Source: Sphingobium sp. SYK-6 (lineage in GTDB: Bacteria; Pseudomonadota; Alphaproteobacteria; Sphingomonadales; Sphingomonadaceae). From it: 64,000 nt of DNA. The notes beneath the pieces were generated by a model. It had not been told where the DNA came from and searched no databases. It saw only the letters and a program-made list of their open reading frames with translations. Location: the NCBI RefSeq assembly GCF_000283515.1, contig NC_015976.1:434001-498000 (forward strand), given 5' to 3'. A program made the position numbers and the translations under genes. Shown here in pieces: positions 34,501 to 41,608 of this stretch (position 1 is the first letter of the stretch; each line of letters begins with the position of its first letter).

Positions 34501-34772
34501 GCGCGGATCAGTGGTCCGGCTGGTCGCGGTTTGAGCTCGAGGCAGGCCGCCGCGAGATCGTGAGTGGCAATCTCGGCAAGACGGTCGCGCGCTTCGCGTC
34601 CGGCGGCGAGGAATTCACGTTGCTGCCGGACGATCGCGAAAGCGGCTGGATCGGCCGCCTGCGCGGCCTTGCCGGCAATTCCGCCTTCCAGATCGGCGGC
34701 GAATTGGGCGCTGAGCAGCATCAGGGCAACTGGGCCCTGTCGCTCCGCGCCAGTCTCCGCGTCGGCCTCTGA
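31560..34772 (+). CDS. Autotransporter 2, with acidic calcium-type loops
   Basis: 1,070 residues. Signal peptide RCYLLASTCCVALASAATA. The passenger (about 20-780) is Gly/Thr/Ala-rich beta-helix with modules such as GIRLDGPLNGKLTHNG and GARFDGPIDGTLTIQG. Two inserts are strongly acidic: DGDNDGDIDGP near residue 115 and DNDEDKDGIEDSKEG near 280, like thrombospondin type-3 calcium loops. The barrel occupies about 785-1070 (KWGYWINQVAWGVEKDRGD onward). The protein ends ASLRVGL, with Leu where most barrels end in Phe or Trp. The ATG at 31560 fits the signal peptide. Likely a surface adhesin; the ligand is unknown. Confidence 0.92.
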   Translation: MRCYLLASTCCVALASAATAETTITTKQTAPVRTSTIKSGAPDDIKITSAGSLELTTAGPAITVDSANKVTNEGTIQIANTDDARGIVALAGTSGGIVNTGKIVLDESYAPTDGDNDGDIDGPFAVGKNRIGIHVGGAYTGDIASDFGGSIAIEGNDSFGIRLDGPLNGKLTHNGSTTVLGDRAVGIQAGAINGSVRLAGTVATVGLGAVGARFDGPIDGTLTIQGAITSTGYRYTTPPADTSKLDADDLLQGGSAVIVADNVAGGIILAVPPKDNSTTDNDEDKDGIEDSKEGSAAVRSYGAAPAMRIGSATKDIAIGAVPATGTGYGLIIDGTIAGSGLYKDVTGTGLSVGGLGGSVTIAGGIGVSGTVSASSVNTSATAIHLGAGASTPLIHVTGTVSVSGSSAANTVAGGIVVDAGASLPTIRNAGSIKAATTGEDGTAVAIWDRSGTVGLVENAGTIAATGAKADSGRNVAIDLSANNSGATIRQTQVAAGITAPSITGNIHFGGGNDVLDVADGTVTGNTSFGTGADTLRLSGDAIYKGDVDFGTGGATMTLTGTAQFQGKADFRGEASTLGIATGSIFSGSLANAGALALTVNGGALDLTAPAAIGSLAVSDKGILAVTLSDAGNTTPILDVAGTASFAADSRLVLRVTDVENAEGNHLVLRAGTLTGASNITADTALVPWLYKASLSSTANALNVALARKSTTELGLNRSEAAAFDAIYAALGKDAKVEGTFLSIMNEETFGLQMQQMLPDHAGGIFSAVTQGSRLFAGMLQDPTGPFKDEGKWGYWINQVAWGVEKDRGDTSAFENSGWGIGGGGEIKTGLGSFGGSLAYLWSRNRGTETANQTNAKQFELAAYWRLKSGGLRATARGSMSFIDLDGSRAFEGMNGTEKVSLTANSDRGARLYSGFGSLSYDWVSTGGISFRPVVALDYYRLHEKAYTETGGGDAYNLAVRSRTSDELAVTGSAVVGLDMGGADQWSGWSRFELEAGRREIVSGNLGKTVARFASGGEEFTLLPDDRESGWIGRLRGLAGNSAFQIGGELGAEQHQGNWALSLRASLRVGL

Positions 34773-34791
34773 GTCCCGGATGCCGACGCCT

Positions 34792-34841
34792 GGGCAAGAG
34801 GGAGTTCGCGATGCCCCCCACCGACCGACTCCCTCTTGCCC
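34792..34841 (+). terminator. Long perfect stem after autotransporter 2
   Basis: GGGCAAGAGGGAGT (34792-34805) pairs perfectly with ACTCCCTCTTGCCC (34828-34841), with a 22-base loop. It starts 20 bases after the autotransporter stop. No T-run follows, so terminator activity is uncertain. Confidence 0.55.
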
Positions 34842-35043
34842 AACCTGGAGACGACGCAGAATGCATGCGACCGGCCTGAGGAGCGCCATGACGCGAGACC
34901 GTGACTCCGGCCGGCCAGCCCCCCGCCGCGCCGGGCAGCCCTTGCATGGCACCCCCACGCCGTTATATGCCGCGGCGACCGGGGGGATGCAGGCAGGAGC
35001 CCGTGCCGATCTGGCGCGGCGCATGGACCGGACAAGGCAAGCA

Positions 35044-35565
35044 ATGACGGGAGAGCGCGGTCAGGGAATGGATGCCGTGCTGCTGGCGCATCGCCCGCAG
35101 CTCATCCGCTTCCTCGAGGCGCATGGCGCCGGGGACGCGGCGGAGGATCTCGTCCAGGAATTGTGGATGCGCGTCACGCAGCGCCCCACGGGCCCGGTCG
35201 CCAATCCGCTTGCTTATCTTTATCGCGCGGCCAACAATCTGATGGTGGATCGCTATCGCGCCGAGCGTCAGGCGCGCGTGCGCGATCAGGCCTGGACGGA
35301 AGCGCGCGGCGCCACGGGCGAGCAGGTTCCGGAGCCGAGCGCGGAGGAAACGATGGTGGCGCGCGAGGAATTGCGGCGGATGGACGCGGTGCTTGCCACG
35401 CTGGGCGAGCGCGTCTCCCGTTGCTTCCGCCGCTTCCGCCTGGACGGCATCCCGCAAAAGCAGATCGCGCTGGAGCTGGGCGTCAGCCTCAGCACGGTCG
35501 AGAGCGACTTGCGGCGCGCCTATGCGGCCCTGCTTGCCGCACGGAGGCAATCCGATGACGCATGA
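35044..35565 (+). CDS. ECF sigma factor, FecI-like
   Basis: 173 residues. Region 2 is DAAEDLVQELWMRV through LYRAANNLMVDRYR; region 4 is the helix-turn-helix QIALELGVSLSTVESDLRRAY near the C-terminus. Together with the downstream FecR and an STN-containing TonB receptor this is a cell-surface signalling system: the receptor senses its ligand, FecR relays this to the sigma factor, and receptor transcription rises. ATG 35044 follows AAGG; ATG 35068 is an alternative. The stop overlaps the fecR start by 11 bases. Confidence 0.92.
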   Translation: MTGERGQGMDAVLLAHRPQLIRFLEAHGAGDAAEDLVQELWMRVTQRPTGPVANPLAYLYRAANNLMVDRYRAERQARVRDQAWTEARGATGEQVPEPSAEETMVAREELRRMDAVLATLGERVSRCFRRFRLDGIPQKQIALELGVSLSTVESDLRRAYAALLAARRQSDDA

Positions 35566-36490
35566 TCCGCATCTCGAGACGACGGCGATCGACTGGCTGA
35601 TGCGCCAGCGCGATCCGGCCTTCGAGGACTGGGAAGCGTTCGCGGACTGGCTCGCCGCCGATCCGGCGCATCAGCGCGTCTATGCCGAGCTGTCCGCGCT
35701 CGATGCCGATCTCGCGGGGCTGCCGGGGCCTCCGGCGCGTCACTCGGTCGGCGATGTGGATGCGTCCCCCGCCGCGCCGCGCCGGTTCGGGCGGCGGCAA
35801 TGGCTCGCCGGCGCGCTCGCGGCATCGCTGGTCGGCGTCGTCAGCATCGGGCTGCTCCAACGCGCGCCGGACAGCTACCGGATCGAGACCGCGCCGGGGC
35901 AGATGGAAGTCGTCTCGCTGGAGGATGGCAGCAACATCGTGGTGAATGGCGGCTCCTCCGTGCTGCTCAGCCATGCCGATCCGCGCCGCGCGACGGTGGA
36001 GCGCGGGCAGGCGCTCTTCACCGTGCGGCACAGCGACGAGGCGCCGTTCCGCGTGGCGGTCGGCAATGCCCAGCTGGTCGACGTGGGCACGGTGTTCGAC
36101 GTGACGCGGACGGACGACCGCACTGTCGTCGCGGTTTCGGAAGGCGCCGTGATCTACAATCCCGATGCGGATGCCGTTCGCGTCGATGCCGGCGCGCGCC
36201 TTGCCGTGCGCGATGGCGGCGCGGCGGACGTCTCGCCGGTCAGCCTCGCGGCGGTCGGCGGCTGGCGCAGCGGCCAGCTCGTCTATGACGGCGTGCCGCT
36301 GGCGGATGTCGCGGCGGAAGTCTCGCGCACCACGGGCATTCCCATTCGCACCGCACCGGGCGCGGGCGGCATCCTGTTTCGCGGCGCGCTGCAGGCCGGG
36401 CGGGACGAGACGCGCATCGTGAACGATCTGGCCGGCCTCTCGGGCACGCGCGCGACCCGGGATTCAGGAGGGTGGACGCTCGCGAGGTGA
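35555..36490 (+). CDS. FecR-family anti-sigma regulator
   Basis: 311 residues. The cytoplasmic N-terminal sigma-binding part (DUF4880) reads AIDWLMRQRDPAFEDWEAF and ADPAHQRVYAELSALD; one TM helix follows near 75-95 (WLAGALAASLVGVVSIGLL); the periplasmic FecR domain (about 105-215) includes VVSLEDGSNIVVNGGSSV and VGTVFDVTRTDDRTVVAVSEG; a C-terminal STN-like segment (VPLADVAAEVSRTTGIPI) contacts the receptor in related systems. It overlaps the sigma gene by 11 bases and the receptor gene by GTGA, so the three are translationally coupled. Confidence 0.93.
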   Translation: MTHDPHLETTAIDWLMRQRDPAFEDWEAFADWLAADPAHQRVYAELSALDADLAGLPGPPARHSVGDVDASPAAPRRFGRRQWLAGALAASLVGVVSIGLLQRAPDSYRIETAPGQMEVVSLEDGSNIVVNGGSSVLLSHADPRRATVERGQALFTVRHSDEAPFRVAVGNAQLVDVGTVFDVTRTDDRTVVAVSEGAVIYNPDADAVRVDAGARLAVRDGGAADVSPVSLAAVGGWRSGQLVYDGVPLADVAAEVSRTTGIPIRTAPGAGGILFRGALQAGRDETRIVNDLAGLSGTRATRDSGGWTLAR

Positions 36491-38949
36491 CTCGATCCGG
36501 CCTGCTTCGCCTCGGCGTCGTCGCGCTGGTTTGCGCCGGCGCGCCCGTGTGCGCGCAGGCCTCCGAATCGCGCCGGATCGATGTGCCCGCCGGGCCGCTG
36601 GCGCAGAGCGTGCCGCAACTGGCGCGCCAGTCCGGCGTGAGCATCAGCGTGACCAGTCACGAACTCTGGCAGACGAAGGTGCGCGGGGTGCGCGGCCGGC
36701 TCACGGCAGGCGAGGCGCTGGCGCGGATGCTCTCGGGCACGCGCAGCCGCGCGGTGCAGCTCAGCGCCACGAGCTGGCGGATCGAGGCGATGGCGGCCCC
36801 GCTCGCCGCGCGCGACGCCCCGCCGCCCAAACGACGTGTGCCCGAGCAGCCGCTGCCGACCGTCTCCGACGACGAGACGCCGATCATCGTCACCGCCAGC
36901 AAGATGGACCAGAATTACCAGGATTTTCCTGGCACCGCGCATGTCATGAACGGGCAGGATCTTGGCTTCGGGGGGGAGCGCGGCACGGAGTCCATTCTTT
37001 CGCGCATGGCGAGCGTTGCCTCCACGCATCTTGGCTCGGGCCGCAACAAGCTGTTCATCCGCGGCGTCGCGGATTCGAGCTTCACCGGGCCCACGCAGGC
37101 GACGGTCGGCCAGTATCTCGGCGACCTGCGCCTCTCCTACAATGCGCCCGATCCGGACCTGCGCCTGCATGACATCAAGCAGGTCGAGGTGCTGGAGGGC
37201 TCGCAGGGCACGCTTTACGGCGCGGGATCGCTGGGCGGCATCATCCGGCTCGTGCCCAATGATCCGGACCCGCGCGCCTTCTCCCTGGAAACGATGGCCG
37301 GCGTCAGCGCCACCTGGCACGGCGAGCCGGGCGGCGACATTGCCGCGACAGTCAACATGCCGCTGGGGGAGAGCGGTCATGCCTTGCGGGTCACGGGCTA
37401 TGGGCTGAGCGACGGCGGCTATATCGACAATCCCCTGCGCGGCGCGGAGAATGTCAATCGCACGCGCATCGGCGGTGGCCGCGCGGCGCTGCGGCTGGAG
37501 GCCGGCGATGGCTGGACGGTCGATGTCGGCGGCATCTACCAGACGACCACGATCGACGATTCCCAATATGCCGACCGGGACGGCCCGCCGCTCAGCCGCG
37601 CGAGCGCGGTGGTCGAGGATGCCGACGCCGATTATGGCATGGCGATGGTGGTCGTGCGCAAGGCATGGGGCGACCTGCTGTTCCAGTCCTCCAATGCCTG
37701 GGTGAGCCACGGCCTTGGCGAGCGCTTCGATGCCTCCTCCTCGACCGAGAAGCCCAGCGTGTTCGATCAGCGCAACCGCACGCGCATGTGGGTGAGCGAG
37801 AACCGGCTGTGGCGCCCCGTGACCGACGGGGTCGGCTGGGTGATCGGCGCGAGCTTCATCGACAACCGGACGGAGCAGCGCCGCGCCTTCGTGGAAGGCG
37901 GCGAGCGGCGCCCCATCACCGGCGTCACCAACCGGGTGACGGAAGTCACCGCCTATGGGAAGCTCAGCCTGGAGCTGAAGCCAGGCCTGCTGCTGAGCGG
38001 TGGCGGGCGCCTGACCCACAGCCGGCTGGGCGGCGAGGGCGAGGACGTCCAGCCCCTGTTCGTGGCGACCGGCCGCTCGATCACGGCGGAACGGACCGAG
38101 ACCGAGCTGCTTCCCTCCATCGAGCTGCTCGCGCATGTCATGCCGGGCGTCACGCTCTACAGTCGCTTCGAAGAAGGATTCCGGCCCGGCGGACTTGCCA
38201 TCGAGACGCATTTCGTCCGCCGCTTCCGCAACGATCATGTGGAAAGCTGGGAAGCGGGCGCGCGCTTCGGCAGCCCGCGCGACGGCATTGCCGCCAATCT
38301 TTCGCTCACGCATGTCTACTGGCGCGACATCCAGGCCGATTTCATCGATGGCAGCGGACTGCCGAGCACGGCCAATATCGGTAATGGCCGGATCACGTCG
38401 GTGGCAGCAAGTGTGGCCCTGGCGCCTACCCGCGACCTGCGCATTGACCTCAGCGCAGTCTATAATCACAGCCGCGTCATTGCCCTGACGCCCGAGGTGG
38501 CGCGGCTTGCCGCCTCCGCGCCGCTGCGCCTGCCGGTCACCGGGTCCAGCTTCGGCCTGCCGCTGCAGGGAACGCTTGGCACTTTCGAGCCGGAGGCGCG
38601 CCTCGGCCGCATTCCGAACGTGGCCGATTATGCGATCCAGGCCAGCTTCGATTATCGGATGCCCGTGGGTCGCGACGATCTCCGGGTGGGCGGCTGGCTC
38701 AAATATATCGGTCCCTCCCGGCTCGGCATCGGGCCCGTGCTGGGGGACGAGCAGGGCGACTATGTCGATACCGGCTTCGCGGCCCGGCTGGGCGATGCAT
38801 GGCGCGGCGTCACGCTCTCGCTCACCAATCTTCTCGATACGCAAGGCAATCGCTTCGCGCTCGGCACGCCGTTCGACATCGAGACCGGCGGCTTCATCAC
38901 GCCCCAGCGTCCGCGCACCATCCGGCTGGCGTTCGACTGGCGCTATTGA
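36487..38949 (+). CDS. TonB receptor with STN signalling domain
   Basis: 820 residues from the GTG at 36487. Signal peptide (TRSGLLRLGVVALVCAGAPVCAQA), then an STN domain at about 30-100 (RRIDVPAGPLAQSVPQLARQ, AGEALARMLSGT), then a plug from ETPIIVTASKMD with FIRGVADSSFTGPTQA and VLEGSQGTLYGAGSLGGIIR, then the barrel ending LAFDWRY. The STN domain marks it as a transducer receptor that talks to FecR. The ligand is not predictable and need not be iron. An alternative GTG at 36472 has AGGAG only one base away, so the overlapping GTGA start is preferred. Confidence 0.92.
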   Translation: MTRSGLLRLGVVALVCAGAPVCAQASESRRIDVPAGPLAQSVPQLARQSGVSISVTSHELWQTKVRGVRGRLTAGEALARMLSGTRSRAVQLSATSWRIEAMAAPLAARDAPPPKRRVPEQPLPTVSDDETPIIVTASKMDQNYQDFPGTAHVMNGQDLGFGGERGTESILSRMASVASTHLGSGRNKLFIRGVADSSFTGPTQATVGQYLGDLRLSYNAPDPDLRLHDIKQVEVLEGSQGTLYGAGSLGGIIRLVPNDPDPRAFSLETMAGVSATWHGEPGGDIAATVNMPLGESGHALRVTGYGLSDGGYIDNPLRGAENVNRTRIGGGRAALRLEAGDGWTVDVGGIYQTTTIDDSQYADRDGPPLSRASAVVEDADADYGMAMVVVRKAWGDLLFQSSNAWVSHGLGERFDASSSTEKPSVFDQRNRTRMWVSENRLWRPVTDGVGWVIGASFIDNRTEQRRAFVEGGERRPITGVTNRVTEVTAYGKLSLELKPGLLLSGGGRLTHSRLGGEGEDVQPLFVATGRSITAERTETELLPSIELLAHVMPGVTLYSRFEEGFRPGGLAIETHFVRRFRNDHVESWEAGARFGSPRDGIAANLSLTHVYWRDIQADFIDGSGLPSTANIGNGRITSVAASVALAPTRDLRIDLSAVYNHSRVIALTPEVARLAASAPLRLPVTGSSFGLPLQGTLGTFEPEARLGRIPNVADYAIQASFDYRMPVGRDDLRVGGWLKYIGPSRLGIGPVLGDEQGDYVDTGFAARLGDAWRGVTLSLTNLLDTQGNRFALGTPFDIETGGFITPQRPRTIRLAFDWRY

Positions 38950-39074
38950 TCCTCCCCTGATTCTTTTCCGGGGGATGACCACCAGACGCCGCCGCTTCGG
39001 ACAGGCCCTTTCGCCACGGCTCATGGGGGACGTTGCGCCGCGCAAGGATGCGCGGGGCGTGGACAAGTGCCTTA

Positions 39075-39098
39075 AGCTATATATATAAGTATATAGCT
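39075..39098. promoter_or_regulatory. A+T-rich palindrome upstream of the secreted protein
   Basis: AGCTATATA (39075-39083) and TATATAGCT (39090-39098) are perfect inverted repeats around TATAAG. In such GC-rich surroundings this is a conspicuous operator or promoter candidate. It ends 24 bases before the proposed TTG start of the next gene. Confidence 0.5.
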
Positions 39099-39122
39099 CA
39101 TCTGCTTCGAGAGGACCTTACC

Positions 39123-39674
39123 TTGTTCCTGCGACATGCCTGCCTCGCGTTGCTTCTCGCCGGTGCGGCCGGGACAGCGCTCGCCCAACCCGCCCAGCCC
39201 GCCTGCGAGGCGCCTGCCTTGCCCGCGCATCTCGCCGGCTGGTCCGCGCCCGTCGCACGCGTGGCGGCCCGGGACGCCGCATCGGCGCAGGCCGCGTCGC
39301 TCGTGCTCGGGCAGGCCGCCGACCTGTCGCTCGCGCCGGTGGGGGAGGTCCGCTTTGCCGCCGAGCCGGGCAAGCAGCCGGGGCCCGAAAGCCATGCCGG
39401 GCTCGCCGGGTTCACGGTGACGACGGCCGGCCAATATCGCGTCGCCGCGGACAGCCCCGTCTGGATCGACGTGGTCGCCGCCGGGCAGGCTCTGCCCTCC
39501 GCCGGGCATGGCCACGGGCCGGCCTGCTCGGGTATCCGCAAGATGGTGGACTTCGCGCTGGAGCCGGGCCGCTATCTGCTGCAGATCGCGGGCAGCGCCG
39601 GGGCGTCGACCCGCGTGCTGGTGGTGGCGCTTCCGGCGAACGAGGCGGAGGGAGAGGGCGGGGGCAAGCGCTGA
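39123..39674 (+). CDS. Small secreted protein of unknown function
   Basis: 183 residues from a TTG start that follows GAGAGGA at 7-base spacing; the signal peptide FLRHACLALLLAGAAGTALAQ then falls exactly at the N-terminus, whereas upstream in-frame ATGs would bury it. The mature part has two Cys (PACEAP near 30 and PACSGI near 138), HGHG near 130 and a beta-rich region (GFTVTTAGQYRVAADSPVWIDV) like a small beta-sandwich domain. It lies 173 bases behind the FecIR-receptor cassette and may help that system in the periplasm. No confident family match. Confidence 0.72.
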   Translation: MFLRHACLALLLAGAAGTALAQPAQPACEAPALPAHLAGWSAPVARVAARDAASAQAASLVLGQAADLSLAPVGEVRFAAEPGKQPGPESHAGLAGFTVTTAGQYRVAADSPVWIDVVAAGQALPSAGHGHGPACSGIRKMVDFALEPGRYLLQIAGSAGASTRVLVVALPANEAEGEGGGKR

Positions 39675-39680
39675 GGGGCG

Positions 39681-40070
39681 TCAGAACATCCCGTTCACAT
39701 TCGGCCCGCCGGTCACGACATCCTGCGCCACGTCCCAATGTTCCGCGATGAGGCCGTCCTCGATGCGGAAGATGTCGATCACTGCCCATCCGGCATCGTC
39801 CGGCCAGCGGCGGACATGATAATGGACGATGACATGGTCCCCGTCCGCGAACATGCGCTTCACATCATGGACGCCGTGCGGGTTCAGCGTTTTGATCGTG
39901 TCGAGAAACGCCTTGAGCGGCTCGCGTCCGGTTTCGACATTGGGATTGTGCTGGATGTAGCCCGGCGCGATGAACCGGTCGACCGCGCCTGAGTCCATGG
40001 GATTGAGCACGTCGTCGAAGAGCCCGCGCACAAGCTCCAGATTGGCCTGCTCGGCCGGCGTATGGGGCAT
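39681..40070 (-). CDS. SnoaL/NTF2-like protein
   Basis: 129 residues with the SnoaL-type cone fold: QANLELVRGLFDDVLNPMD (helix), FIAPGYIQHNPNVETGREPL, then HDVKRMFADGDHVIVHYHV and AVIDIFRIEDGLIAEHWDV. HNP and EHWD are shared with polyketide-cyclase-like and unannotated SnoaL proteins. The reaction is unknown; it is cytoplasmic. TGGAGAGGAC precedes the ATG. Its stop lies only 6 bases from the end of the convergent secreted-protein gene. Confidence 0.85.
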   Translation of the reverse strand: MPHTPAEQANLELVRGLFDDVLNPMDSGAVDRFIAPGYIQHNPNVETGREPLKAFLDTIKTLNPHGVHDVKRMFADGDHVIVHYHVRRWPDDAGWAVIDIFRIEDGLIAEHWDVAQDVVTGGPNVNGMF

Positions 40071-40141
40071 GTCCTCTCCACTCTCCGCTTTGCGGGATGA
40101 GTATATGAGCGGTGGGATCAGGCCCGCAAGGTCGCGTCCGC

Positions 40142-41608
40142 TCAGCCGGGCGTCAATCCGGGAGCGTGGGGGCGCTCTTCGGCGCTGTCCTGTGCGTCGT
40201 TGGCGGCTGCGATGCGCGCGGACGCCGGCTCCCCGCTGTCGTCGAGCGCATCGAGGAAGCTGCGCAGCCACCAGTGGACATCCTCGCGCTCGACATTCGC
40301 CATGAGCGCTTTCCAGCGCGACTGGCGTTCGCCAAGCGGCATCCGCAAGGCCTGCGCCAGCGCGTCCGCCAGTTCCTCGGGGCTGAAGGGATTGACGAGC
40401 AGCGCTTCCTTCATCTGCTCGGCCGCCCCGGCGAAGCGCGAGAGGATCAGCACGCCGGGGTCGTCCGGGTCCTGCGCGGCGACATATTCCTTCGCGACCA
40501 GGTTCATTCCGTCCCGCAGCGGCGTGACAAGCGCAGCGCGCGAGGCGCGGAACATGCCGGCCAGCGAAGCGCGGTCATAGCCGCGATTGACGTAACGCAG
40601 CGGCACCCACAATGCGGTGGCGAACTCGCCGTTGATATGGCCGGACAGCGCATCGAGCTGCCGGCGGATGTCCTGATAGCTCTCGACATTCTCGCGCGAA
40701 GGGGGCGCGATCTGCAGCAGCGAGACTTTCTCCTGATATTCCGGATGGTCGGCGAGCAACCGCTCATAGCCGTGAAAGCGCTGCTCCAACCCCTTGCTGT
40801 AGTCGAGCCGGTCGACGCCGATGATGAGAGCGCGGCCATCGAGGCTCTTGAGCATGTCGAGCCGGGCCTGTTCGGCCTCCTCGCTGCGGGCACTGACCAC
40901 GAATTCGCGCGTGTCGATGCCGATGGGGCAGGCGACGACCCGGACGGTGCGCTCGCCCAGCCGGATCGTGCCGTCCTCGGTCACGTCCGCTTCGGCGAAC
41001 TGCTCCCGCACGTAGAGCAGGAAGGAATCGAGCCATGTCTGGCTCTGGAAGCCAATGAGGTCATAATCGAACAGGGCTTCGACGAGCTGCCGGTGGCTCG
41101 GCAGGGCAAGCAGCAGCCGGAGCACCGGCCAGGGCGTGTGCAGGAAGAAGCCGATATGATTGGTGACGCCGCGCTGGCGCAATTCGCTGCCCAGCGGAAT
41201 GAGGTGATAGTCATGCACCCAGATCAGGTCTTCGGACGTGACGAGCGGCAGCATCGTTTCGGCGAAGCGGGCGTTCACTCGCTCATAGCCGCCCGCGAAG
41301 GTCCGCTCGAATTCCGCCAGGTCCACCCGGTCATGGAACAGGGGCCAGAGCGTCCGGTTGGCAAAGCCGTTATAATATTCCTCGACGTCCTGCGCCTCGA
41401 GGTCGACGGTGGCGGTGGTCACGCCGTCGTTGCGGGCGAAATTGATCTGGCCGGTGAAGGCGTCGATCTCGTTGCCGGACCAGCCGAACCAGATGCCGTT
41501 GGTTTCCCGCAGCGCGGAGGACAAGGCGACGGCGAGGCCGCCCTGGTTCGCCTTGCCTTCCCCCACGGGAGGACTCACGCGGTTCGAGACGACGATAAGC
41601 CGGGTCAA
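40142..41608 (-). CDS. otsA: Trehalose-6-phosphate synthase
   Basis: 488 residues, GT20 family. It makes trehalose-6-phosphate from UDP-glucose and glucose-6-phosphate in the cytoplasm. Visible signatures: RLIVVSNRVSPP at the N-terminus, GGLAVAL, HDYHLIPLGSELR, FFLHTPWP, GVDRLDYSKGLEQRF and LRDGMNLVAKEYVAAQ. The last 30 residues are an Asp/Ala-rich tail. The start is TTG inside a TTGA overlap with the stop of the GH15 gene; no better start codon is near. It is the last gene of the otsB-GH15-otsA operon. Confidence 0.94.
   Translation of the reverse strand: MTRLIVVSNRVSPPVGEGKANQGGLAVALSSALRETNGIWFGWSGNEIDAFTGQINFARNDGVTTATVDLEAQDVEEYYNGFANRTLWPLFHDRVDLAEFERTFAGGYERVNARFAETMLPLVTSEDLIWVHDYHLIPLGSELRQRGVTNHIGFFLHTPWPVLRLLLALPSHRQLVEALFDYDLIGFQSQTWLDSFLLYVREQFAEADVTEDGTIRLGERTVRVVACPIGIDTREFVVSARSEEAEQARLDMLKSLDGRALIIGVDRLDYSKGLEQRFHGYERLLADHPEYQEKVSLLQIAPPSRENVESYQDIRRQLDALSGHINGEFATALWVPLRYVNRGYDRASLAGMFRASRAALVTPLRDGMNLVAKEYVAAQDPDDPGVLILSRFAGAAEQMKEALLVNPFSPEELADALAQALRMPLGERQSRWKALMANVEREDVHWWLRSFLDALDDSGEPASARIAAANDAQDSAEERPHAPGLTPG

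Noticed and set aside
31362..35024. About 1,220-codon open frame on the reverse strand across autotransporter 2
   Set aside because: Antisense shadow of a repetitive GC-rich gene: low-complexity Arg/Asp/Gly protein, no ribosome-binding site, no family.
36283..39066. 927-codon reverse frame across the STN-type receptor
   Set aside because: Shadow of the receptor gene; Arg/Ala/His-rich, no motifs.
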